The position numbers were made by a program, and so were the translations under genes. DNA of 64,000 nt, taken from positions 23,128,501-23,192,500 of the forward strand of contig CM072861.1 of assembly GCA_036937835.1 (NCBI GenBank). The letters run 5' to 3'. The notes beneath the pieces were generated by a model. It saw only the letters and a program-made list of their open reading frames with translations, ran no database searches and was not told the DNA's origin. The stretch's first letter is position 1; each line of letters starts with the position of its first letter. Origin of the DNA: Pampus argenteus. Lineage: Eukaryota; Chordata; Actinopteri; Scombriformes; Stromateidae. Positions 1-11,601 of this stretch are shown piece by piece.

Positions 1-682
1 TCCTTTTTTTTATTTTTAATCATCATAGTGACTGAAACGACTTGAGATTAAAAACAAGTTAAAGTTGGGATAATGTACAGATCCATAGTTTGTTGTCATC
101 TCTTCATTTTATTCAGTCGACGCTCCAGAAAAATCATCTGAAATTTAAAATGTTTCCTTGAGCTCTGCACTTCTGTTAAAATATTACAACCGGAGGGTAT
201 GTAAGTTTATGATTATGAGTTGAATTAATTAAAAATGTTTACCTTAATCTTACATAATGGAAAAAGTACTGTACAGAGTCCTTTGGTGCAGCATAAGTAT
301 ATGTTAGGAAGCCATTTAAGGTCATATATGCTTTTTATTAACATTATTGCTGTCTGTGTGTGGCTTATATCATAGTCTAAATATTGATTTAAGTGGTGCT
401 TCTACTTTATCATCATCATGCCTGTAGAAATCATTGATCCACATCATGGGTGCAAACATGCACCAGCAGAAAAGGACTTTTTAGGCTCTTCAGACGTTTC
501 TGTGACACAACAAAAGATGAGAGGGGAGATTAGTAACCCTCAACATGACTCGCACTTGTTGCTAGAAAGTATAATACAGATTAAAATGTATTATCTTATT
601 AAAAGGGCCTACATAGTAATTCATTTTGGCCTATGGCTTTACAAAAAACTGGGTTAAGTGAGGTCTCGCTACACATGAAGCT

Positions 683-706
683 TACATACATACATACATA
701 CATACA
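683..706. repeat. TACA tetranucleotide microsatellite
   Basis: About six uninterrupted copies of a TACA/CATA unit, in non-coding DNA. Confidence 0.95.
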
Positions 707-2064
707 CAGGCTGCATGAGAAATGTGAGAAATGTGAACAAAAAAATAAATAAAAATAAATGCAAAATCTGTGAACAAAATGTACGATCGAAATATTCCCA
801 ATTGTCAGAGCATAAGAGCTTTATACATAATACATATTTTACAGAAGAAGCAAAGAAATAAAATGTTAAAAAACAGCAGAAACACACGTTTCCTTCCTCT
901 AGTGGTTCATCTAACGTCAAGATGTAATAAATAACCAGGACGAGACGCTTCTCATCACATCACAGTACATCACACTACATCACGCATGTGTTTTTACCTT
1001 CGCTCAGCCCGTCACTGCTCACTTAATAAGACTAATTAGTGTTGTTTCAAACCGAAAAAAAGACTTATTTATTAAGTATTTAGTGGTAGCTGCATTCATT
1101 TTGACTCTCAGGATCTATAGTCATGAAGTTGATGTGACGAGGTGAAGAGGTGAAGAGGTGAGGATTTATTTCCTTGTGAATCCAGTCAATGTTTTATCAT
1201 TAAATCAAATATAAAATATAAAACTGGCTTTGCTTTGTCAGCAGGAGATGACAAAATATCATCTCACTGGCCCGTTTTGAAATTTAGTTCATGTAAACCA
1301 AATGGAGTCAGATTATAATCTTATATTTTATAATATAATAACCTTATAATTTCTTTGCTTTTCACTGGACTCAATTATATGCAAACATGTCTTGAGTTTA
1401 CAGCCGACGTCGAACCTTTGTGTTTACTGTGAAGATCATTTCTAACTGTCCTGACAATAAAAAAGTGGGTCAGTTGAGCCACTAGAGGGAGCATTACGCC
1501 ACATTTTACTTCAAAAGTGCTCCAAACCTACAATGAATGCCCCATTTTATCCAGCCATCTGTACTTTCTGCTGTATTTTGATGCTCTTGAACTATTTAAA
1601 CAGCTGAAATGACAATGATTAATTGATTGCTCGATCTCAGGATGCTGGTGAACTTTCCACAAACTTGCACTCTGTCAGCTTTCAAAATGTGCAAAGTGAG
1701 CATGTGGAGCGTCTTTAACTACCTGTCTGTCATCTAGAACAACATGTTTGAAGAAGAAAATAAATAAATAAATAAATAACAGACAGAAACAACCTGGAGG
1801 TGGCAGCTCCATCAATCATGCACACATTCAGAGCAGGAAAAGACCCTCGTAAAGACTCAACATCAATCCGCTGTTGACAAGGCCGTCATTAGTACACGTA
1901 TGTTCTGTGTTTGTATGATGGGATATACACTGACACAGAGCGGGAGAGAGAGCAGAGACCAACAGGGAGGTAATAACGGCAAAATCAATTTCACACATGA
2001 CTGTGTTTAGGAGAGGTGAGTGGCGGCAGGCGGCTTGATCCGTCCATCAACCTGCTTCTCGCCG

Positions 2065-2114
2065 CAGAATCACAATCAGAAAAACTATTGATCCCCCGCG
2101 GGGGGGAAATTGTT
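2065..2114. repeat. Tail-like fragment with ATTGATCCCC...GGGGAAATTG
   Basis: The sequence has an ATTGATCCCCC run followed by a GC-rich turn and GGGGGAAATTG. Similar phrases are common in teleost genomes at the ends of dispersed retroelement fragments, but I cannot assign a family from sequence alone. Confidence 0.3.
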
Positions 2115-2500
2115 TAAATCATAACTCCTGTTAGACTAACCGATCGACGAGGGGTCAGTGACCATGACTACAATGGATGACATGGCTATTAGAGCGAGGA
2201 AAACCTGCCAACCCCCAATACATCATGAATCCCTGCCGTATCCGTATGACATCTCTGTCTGCAGAGGGGCTGAGCTCGTCCACCGACTGTTTAACCTTCA
2301 ACTTCTGAACGGTCTCCTCTGAATAATGTGGATGGAAATGAGGCCATGAGGAAATATATTAGCTGAGCATGAATACATGATTCCTGTGTTGTTTACCAAA
2401 AGTGTCATTTTATGAGGATCCTCTGCAGTTTGGTCCAGTTAATAACAGGACAGAACAGTAACATCATGTTAGATGAGATCCGGGAATAACTTGTTAATAT

Positions 2501-2630
2501 CTTTGGCGCCAGGCTCGCTGTTTCCTCCGTGTTTTCTGTCTTTATGCTAACATCCTTCCTGTAATTTAACGTATAGACTGATTGATTTTCTCATCTAAGC
2601 AAGAAAAGTAAATAAATGCATTTCCTAACA
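2501..2630 (-). repeat. Degraded copy of a common teleost dispersed repeat (copy 1)
   Basis: On the minus strand it reads as a GAAATGCATTT-like start, then CTTGCTTAGATGAGAA, and later TTAGCATAAAGACAG followed by a GAGCCTGGCG-like end. This order of phrases recalls an abundant unclassified repeat of percomorph fish. Related pieces occur at 8978-9060, 9162-9211, 12241-12340 and 19365-19460. Confidence 0.5.
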
Positions 2631-4268
2631 TCACTTTAACAGAAGCAGTGCTGCACTCAGGAAGTTTTCCTGCTGGTAATATGGTGCGGCTACAGTAAAT
2701 CAATCATTATTATCTAAGTGGCAAAATTATAGCTGCTGATTGAATGACAGAGCGCTGCTAACTCAAGAAAACAGCGTGGCTGCGTTTTCTTCTTTGTACT
2801 ATCTTAAAACGCGTAGTGACTTTTTCGTACGGCGCAATTACATAAAAAGTCAATACAAAGACGCGAATAAACCCGAACCTGACAGTGTTTCGCGTTTATC
2901 TGGGACTTCTAACAACGGGAGGCAATAGTGGTTATTTCGGTCATGGTTGATGGCGGCACCTCAACGTCTTAAATATTTAAAAAAAATACACTGCAGCGGC
3001 CATATTTGTAACACAAGGCAAAAACGCGCTTCGCGTTTGGTCTGAACACGTCTTTAGGCTTCAACAAAACTTTAATACACGACTCTGCTCCATCAAGAGA
3101 TGGTTTCCCGGGTCTATCACCATGAAATGTTGTGAAATAATGTGTGAATACATGGATACATCTGCTAGAATAAAGAGGTGGATGACAGCCGTTAGCTTCA
3201 GTTGTTGAACAGTTCAGTCACATTCTTTCTTTGTACATGTCACAATGTCCCTAAACAAACAACCAAGTCACTATTTTATTGCTGCGGTGGTCTATTAGCA
3301 CATAGCTTTCTTCATAGCTGTTGCCTCTACTTGTTCATGCTAATCACTTGCACAGTCTTTGTCTACTATTTGGCAACCCATTATGGCAGGAAAGAAGCTT
3401 AAATCCTACTGTTACATGAATTAATAACTTGTCTTTACTACTTTCTGGCTGACTGATCCCCAAAAATTTATCTTAATGTTTCAGTGTTTCCAGATTTAGT
3501 TAATCCTTTTTTGTAGCAGCAAGATGCTTTGTGAGTAGATACTGTACAAGAGGATGTTCAGCTCTGATCAAGTCTTGGCCAAAGCTCCACTCAGCCTGGG
3601 TTTGGCGACTTTCATCCTAAAATTTATAAATTGCGTTTTAATTTGACCATCTTTTGGCCACTAGAGATATTTGAAACAAACGTCCCTGGAAACCAAAACC
3701 AAAAGTCTTTTTGTATTCTTAGATAATTAAACTTTGCATCGTCTAGCTGTCATGGGGCCAAGCAAGCACCAACGCAACAAGTCTGGATATTAAAATGTAA
3801 GTACACTGTAATCTTTAAATATAAATCTGTTCATCCTAATAAATGTGTATATTTACATATGCAGTTCATCTCAGGACGGTGGTACACACATCCCAACATC
3901 TTGCCAGGTGCAGGGTACAAAAATAGGAAAATGAAAAAATCTCATGCTTCATCTTGACTGTCGGCCAAAAGGGATCATGAAGCCAGTGAAGACCTTTACA
4001 GTCCGTAGCGTGATATAAAGAGGACAGTAGCATATTCCAGTGTGCAGGTGTTTTCTTTCTTATGTAGAGTCAGATATTTCTAATTTGGTTGATTTGTTCC
4101 CATGCTTGCTGTTCGAGGACCTTAAGAAGAAAAAAAATAGATGTTTTCTGAGTGTGTTTTATTTACTTTTTTGGCAAGAAAAACAGTTTCCTCGTATAGT
4201 TTCCAAAGTCCCATAATCCTCCATCTGTTAAAAGAAATGATTCATCTCTCTTGTTGCCAACGTAAAGT

Positions 4269-7200
4269 CTAACCTCCTTTAGCCACCATCGTGTCCTTTG
4301 ATAAGTAAACTACCCAGTAGACCATGTTGAATGCCCCGAAGGACACCGGGAACAGGATCCGTGCATACTTGTCAATTTTGCTGGTTCCACCCATACCAGC
4401 CGTGGTGGGCTGGGAGCACGGCGTCTGCTTTAGCTCCAGTTTGTTCCCCATCATCTGGATGCGCTCCAGCTTGGGCCCCAACAGATGCTGCAGAGACGGA
4501 GCGTTGGTGTCCTGCTTGCACGGCGTCCCCGCCATCACGTCTGGCGTGGAAGCTGCAGCCTGGGGCGTGTTTTTCACCAGCTGTGCAGACGAAGAGGCTA
4601 CGCTGAGCAGGCTCTCGGACTTGGGGCTGGAGCGGGAGAGGGTGGAGGAGCTGCCGTTGACGCCGCTGGCTAAAGGTCGCAGCGGTCTGGCTCTTCCTAC
4701 TCCTGAGATGTTGGTGGTGGACTGAGCTTTCTGCTGACTCGACTCTTGGTGAGGAATATAGTTCACCCGTTTTCTCAGGTTGCCATTGCTGTCAGGATTC
4801 TGTTGTGAAACAAAAACAATAATTATAGTAGAGCCTGATCAATAAATGGACCAACAGACATTATTGGCCATGTTAGTAGCCATGTTGGTATCAGCACATG
4901 TGGCTAATAAACCATTGTTGTTAGCTCCAAGGTCTGAGGATAGAGGGTGTATTAAGGTATATTTTGAATAAATAATTTTAACTTAATTTGAATATGTTGG
5001 ACTAAAATAATCTCTATAAACAGATAACTGCATTTGAACCTGTAGGCAACAGGACTAGATTTTGGTACCAGAAGTGTTTCTGTTTGTAGTCCAGTTAGTA
5101 TCAACCAATCACGTTTGAGCAGGCTTCGGTTGCAGGTTGTTGCAGTCTGTGAGGCAGGACGCATTGTCCGAAATTCAACTGTTTTCATTAGTTTTTTTAT
5201 TATTTATTATCTGTATTCATATGTATATATCTGTTTATAGAGATCATCAGAAAATGTTACCTGGTTCTAGATGCTGCACTAAATGAGTGCTTAAGCTAAC
5301 GTTAGCTCTTTTGCTCATTCCTGGACCCATCGTTTAAAAAAAACTACAAGTTACAAATGGTGAAGATACGTGCCGTTTGAAAATGAAAAGGTTGACAGGT
5401 AAGAAAATAAGAAGGGCTGAGAGTTAGCACACTGTCATCTGCAGCACAGCAACGGCAAAGATGTTTCAGGTCATTTAGAAACTGTGTCACCGTTACATAG
5501 TTACTGTAGAGAACTGACAAGGTTATTCAATGTGAAATCCAATGCAGCAGCCTATATATCTTTAATGAATCAGAAACAGTTGGTTTTATAATGTATTGAC
5601 CAGTTCGTTTATATTCCGCCATAACGAGCTGAAAGTTTAATTACTAAATGTTTCAGTGGAGGGTTTAAGGGTTAGTGTTGTGTTAAATATGCGTCTCTTT
5701 CCTTTTTGCCCGGGTCGTGCAACATAAACCTTGTCATATTGATCTGATTGCAGTCCCCTCTGACACAGATGGCCTTCATCTGGAAGCAGACGATATAATG
5801 TGTGCAATACAGATGTCACTTACTGAGGATTTCACTCATTTCACACAAGCTTAAGACGGAAAGTAGGTAGCGCTGCATCGGGGCGCTAATGCAGTGTAGC
5901 GTCAAAGGAGCTTATCCTTTGAGAGTTTTCAAGCAGGGAGAGTCTGATGCTGGTACTAAGGCATTTGCAGGAATAATCTAACCCCCCCTCCCTGAAACTG
6001 AAAGGATCCAGTGTTATTGTGTCCCATGTGCAGCAGAGGAAGTGTGTGTGTGTGTGTGTGTGTGTGTGGATAGCAGAGTTTGCTTTCTGTAAGTGATGCT
6101 GGTACCATCAGCAGGACCTGCTCTTGAGGAAAGTATCTCGAGTATTATTTCTCTCCTCCAGCGCTGAAACCTATACAGATGTACCGGGGCTGCGTTGCCT
6201 TGGCAACCCACTAATCCACTGAAGTGCCGTTGTCACTGTACTGCATTCAGGCACGATTACGCCACACTGGGATTTGGACTGGAGGGGGCAACTTAAAGTA
6301 GTTAGTGTGAAACTGACATATGCATTGCTGGGTTATGTCAGCTGCAACGATCAGCTGACAGTAGACCTATTTATTTAATTTGATGTCTTAAGAAGAACAT
6401 ATAGTAGGAGAAATATGCACGTCTACCTCTTTATCACAGCCATCCTGTGAGAAGTGTTTACACAGCTCCATAAATATCTCCATATTCCTTCAATCACACG
6501 AACATTGCCTTGTAGCACATTCATCTTATCTGACTAAGAGCTCTAAAATAGCTTCATGCCATATTCATGAACACTGATTCGATCCGTATGTCAGCTTCTA
6601 CGGTGTTAATGTAATTTGTGTCAGAAAATAGGAGATCATCTGAAAATACAGATTGTGCAGCAAACACCACAACTGAGAAACGCACCTACCTCGTGATGAG
6701 CTCTAAACATATGTGTTGTGAAGCTGTTTTTGTCTCACTTTCATTTTTTTTCCCTATTGTGAACCAAAGTTAACAAGATGTGTTGAACAAAAGTAGATTT
6801 TGTCTGATCCGGTGATATTGAAAGTTTTAGGCGTCTAAATGTCTTCTCTGCTTCATTTACTACATTTAAAAACATGCCAAACTGTGGTTAACAAATCAAT
6901 TATCTGTCTAATCAATCAATCTTGTGTAACCTCACATCCTGGGATCACTCCTGTTTTTCCTGCTCTCAGCTCTTATGAACAAGAACACAGCTGATGATCC
7001 TCAGGCAGGTCCACTCCTCGCCTCGGCTGACGGCCAGATACAGTAAGCACATAATAAGGGACATGCTGTGTAAGTGCTCCTCCAAGTAAAGCGCTATCAG
7101 ATTATTAGCCACGGCCACTTTGAGAGAAACAGAAATCACCTGCAGCACTTCTTCTCCGTCCTTGACCTTGACAGGTGTGCTTTGGGGCACAGGGGGACAT

Positions 7201-10200
7201 TTGGCCGGCTTCTTTTTGGCCCGCTCTATCTGTGCGTTGGTGAAGTAGTTAACGGCGGCGAACTCGATGAGAGCGGAGAAGACGAAGGCGAAGCAGACAG
7301 CGATGAACCAATCCATCGCGGTGGCGTAGGAGACCTTGGGAAGGGAATGGCGAGCGCTGATACTGAGTGTCGTCATGGTCAGGACCGTGGTGATGCCTTC
7401 AATGGATAAAAAAAGAACAATATTAACCAAACAAGCCTATTACATTTGTAAAACTCATATCTGTGTTATTTCTACTGAAAGCGCAGTTTTCTCCACATAT
7501 CAGCATTTATTGCATCTCATTGTAGATGAGAATAAAATAAAAAAAAAATCACGAACAGAATTTCTTTTCACATCATTGCTAAATAAATGGAGGTGAAGAT
7601 CATTTGCACAGTGTTCAATAGCCCATGTACATTATGCTGCTCTCATCAGCATATTTCATTAACTGAATACAGAAGGATAATGATCCAAATATATCTGGTG
7701 CTCTGACACTGGAGACGAACAAAAAGGACCAAAGTGTATACACCTTATTTAACTGAATGTTTGGGGCCATTTGTTGGATTTTTTTTTTCAGTATTTGAGG
7801 AATGACCGACGCCCTTGTTGCACATTCTTCTTCTATGATGGTTAAACGGCACCTGACTGGAAAATTAGTGCCACAAGCTGTTGGACAAACCAACACGTAT
7901 TCATTTACTTGCTTGTTGATTTTTTTGGGAAATTTGTTTTAAAATGTTTCCTTGTACATTTGGATGGAAATCTGTCTATTGTCATGTTATCGTCTTGTAA
8001 AATTGTTATGTGGTAGCAAACAATCACCGTTTTACACGTATAGTAGAATTTATTTGGAGTCAGGCTTCTTGCTAACCTGGCAAATATAAATCCAATATTC
8101 ACTTTCCACCAACTAATATCTGGTTCCTACAAATATCTGCTGGGTGCAGCTGGAAACCAAACAGTGAACTGAAAGATGCTGCAAAGCTCTGTTATGATGA
8201 CCTTTGACATTATACATCATGTCTATGCAATGTGACCTGTGTAGGCTAACAAGCTAACTCGTAGCAGTCATTGTTATATTTACGTTTCTGCAGCTTCCTG
8301 CCATTTTTTTCTGTTGGGACTCAAACATGCTTTAGTGAGGCAAATAAATACTCTTCCCATTGATTTTTAACTCTCAACCAATGGGATTATTTCTACCTGC
8401 AGGTGAAGTCCAAAAAATCTTTGTATAACTAAAAGTCGATGATGTTAAGCATACAGTAGCCTACAGTATATACTCCACAGCAGTAACACTGATCCCATTT
8501 AAGTAAAACAAAGGTTTATACAACACACAGCTAAAGGACACGACGAATGAGTCCATCTCTGGACTGAAAGTCACATGGAGAACACGCCAATCCCACAATA
8601 ACAGAAGGTTACCGTATAAGCCTGTAGCTCATCACTCGTCCTTGGTTTTATTAACCAATAGCAGTAATGTGATTTGCAGAAAATCCCCCCGACGTTATAG
8701 ATCTGGAACAATCTGTGCTGCGGAGACCAACATAAATTCATCCCCTGCCTGGACGTGACCGCAATATAATTACCTGTCAATCAAAAGCAGCTGGTTGACA
8801 TTGATAGGCGACCTGTGGCTAGAGGGTATTAACCTCTAATATGAAGCCGTTTGGTTTGTTTCCAGCTATATGCAAATGGTGCTGCTGTATGTGTGTCAAG
8901 AGCGCAGTGCATACATATCAATAATGATCAATGAGAGAAATACTAGAATAATAAATAAATGGTTGGTTGGTTAACTAAGAGAATGGAGCCAGGAGGCGAT
9001 TAGCCTAGCTTAGCATAAAGACAGGAAGTAGCAGCTAACCTAGCTCGCTAATAAATTTGAAAATACACTTATCAACACATCCAAACTAGATTGTTTCAGT
9101 CACAAGTTATTTGTTTGTAATTTTCGATTGGTTGCTAAGTTTTAAGAAGGCGGGACTTATCTAGCTTAGCATAAAGACGGGAAGTAGCAGCTAGCCTAGC
9201 TAATAAATTTGCTTGCTAATTTGAGCCATGCGGGAGGATAATCATATATTTTTAAGTATATGCTTTACTTTATGCTACGTATCTAGTTTTTCTAACATAT
9301 CCATGTAACTCCATTTAAAAGCACACATTGCCTTTTTTGTGAATTATTGTTAATAAATGAGCTTCAGTTCGGGGAGGCAGGCGGTGGTGCAGCTGGCTCT
9401 TTTTAAAAAAAATATCCTTTACAAACAGTTTATAAATAGTATCTAATATGTTTTAATGATTAATACATCATTTATTATGCTTTATAGATCAGTTATAAGC
9501 CATCAACAAGAACATTTTGTGTTGCCTTTAATGAAAATAACTGGTGTTTAAGCCTTTTATTTTGTAAAACTAAAGTTATAAATGTTAGTAAGCTATCACT
9601 AAATGCTTAATAAGTTAAGTAATAAGTTAATGATCATATGGACCAATGAGTCACAACCTTATTGATGGCTTATAACTCATTTATAAAGTACATAGTCTTT
9701 AACTGTTAAAAAAGTCATGAGTTATAATTTATAAACCTTTTATAAATGGTGCTTTATAGACAGTGGTATATTTTCATTACAATAAGCACGTCTGGGGATA
9801 AATGCAGCAACCAGCACGAGTGGAGTCATGTGGCTGACGAACCCACCAGAGTGACGTTTTATAATAAAACATCCCAGCAACACTGGTCTAGTTTTAGCAG
9901 CTCTGTCTGTCTCATATCGACACTGAGAAAACGTCGTATCAGGGGAGGCGAGAGAACAAGTGGGTCACAGAACAAAAAGTAACTGTGAAGTAAAACTGAT
10001 GAATAATACAACGATTTGTCAAAATGACCAAAACAATAACATACGGATGACAGAAAAAATGTCCACTTCCTTCATAAACAACTATAAAGATGATATTTCC
10101 TATTTTTGAAGCAAAAATAACAAAGTTTATTACATTTGTAAAGCGTTTAGAGAGACTATTATATGACATATTGGTGAGATTTCCTATCAAACTAATACTA

Positions 10201-11343
10201 TAGCCGTGAATCTTTATTTCATGTATTAATATTAAAGTAAAAACAGCAGCTTTCTATACATATACTGTATATATATATATCCCCTCTTACTCTGACATCA
10301 CCTTGTTGCAGAGAGAAGAGACACTCGAGCCCTGATTACTGTTGGTACGCAGCCATCAAATAAATAAAAACAGAGAGCAGTAAAGGCCGACGTCTACGTA
10401 CCGAAGACGGTGCGTGCCGGGACAGATTCTTTATTTATCCAGAAGGACACTTGTGAGAGGATTACTGTCATTATACAGGGGATGTACGTCTGAATCATGA
10501 AGTAGCCCATTTTACGTTTCAAGTGGAAGTAGACCGTCATCACCACATATTCACCTGGAGGATCAGCAGAAATGAATTCAGTTAGTACAGCTCCAGACTG
10601 ATGTCACGTTTAGGGTCTGAGCTCCAAAACGACTCACTATAAACCACCCAAGATACATTTCTATTTGATATAATATGATATTCAGAATAACTCAGCTGCT
10701 AACGAAACTAAAAGTCTCACCTGTGATGGATTTGATGGTTTCACTGGAGACCGTCTGGCCGATGAGGTCATACTGAACGAGGCTGGAGGACTCAGGAGGG
10801 ACCTCCACCGAATGCTGCGGCCCTTTGGTCCAAGTATAGATCATCTCAGTTTTAGGATACGCGTCTGTGGACAGACAGCAAAGACACACGGCTGTGACTC
10901 AGTTACTGTAAGTTCTCCACAATAAAAAGCTAAATATTAGTGTATTTCTATAAGAAATGTTCATAGTATTAATGCAACACAACATGATTGGACACTTAAA
11001 CTCTTATTTTAAGGTTTCCAGATTATTATCACCTCTATTCAAACATGAACTAATTAATTTACTATTCTGCAAAGAAAGCTCAAATTTGCAGTGCAGGTTT
11101 TATTGAGTTTTTGGGAGCTGGTTCTCGCCATATGGCATCGAATCGGTGTTGCCAGGATTGTGTCTGATATTCTCCCTGAAACCGACGCAATGTGGTGCAG
11201 TCAAAGTTCACGGAGCTCCCAGCTGTCATACTTCACTCCCTGATGCATCGCGTTGACGTCTCCATCAAACTTAGGGATCATTTCTGCTAAAATCTGGGAA
11301 AAAAAAGTTTTATTTCTCACTGTTGCTTCCTCAGAGGGCTTTG

Positions 11344-11379
<36 letters not shown>

Positions 11380-11570
11380 GTGACGTTGGCCACTCAGAGG
11401 GTGCACAACAAAATGCCAGTTGTTTTTGAACTGCCTATGGGACTCCACATCGGCAGGACACCAACTGCGCTGCCAAAATGAAATGACACTGGTGTGTCAT
11501 GGAGTGGAACGCAATGCCGGCACACACAAGTCCAGATGGAGAAACAGAAAAGGAGAGCGAGAGAGGGAGA

Positions 11571-11601
<31 letters not shown>

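Larger units (their letters stand above)
1..4268. other. Non-coding flank downstream of gabra4
   Basis: I found no supportable coding exon here. The open frames are short and match nothing I know. The right part should be the gabra4 3' UTR on the minus strand. An AATAAA on that strand at 4158-4163, about 105 bases past the stop codon, could be its proximal poly(A) signal. The stretch also holds a TACA microsatellite (683-706), a short repeat tail near 2065-2114, an old dispersed repeat (2501-2630) and a CpG-rich block near 2740-3060. In other vertebrates gabra2 and gabrg1 usually lie beyond the 3' end of gabra4, so they may sit to the left of this window. That is inference. Confidence 0.6.

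Noticed and set aside
4324..4725. 133-codon plus-strand open frame
   Set aside because: It is antisense to the last gabra4 exon, whose minus-strand reading contains the conserved M4 helix. The plus-strand frame has no motif.
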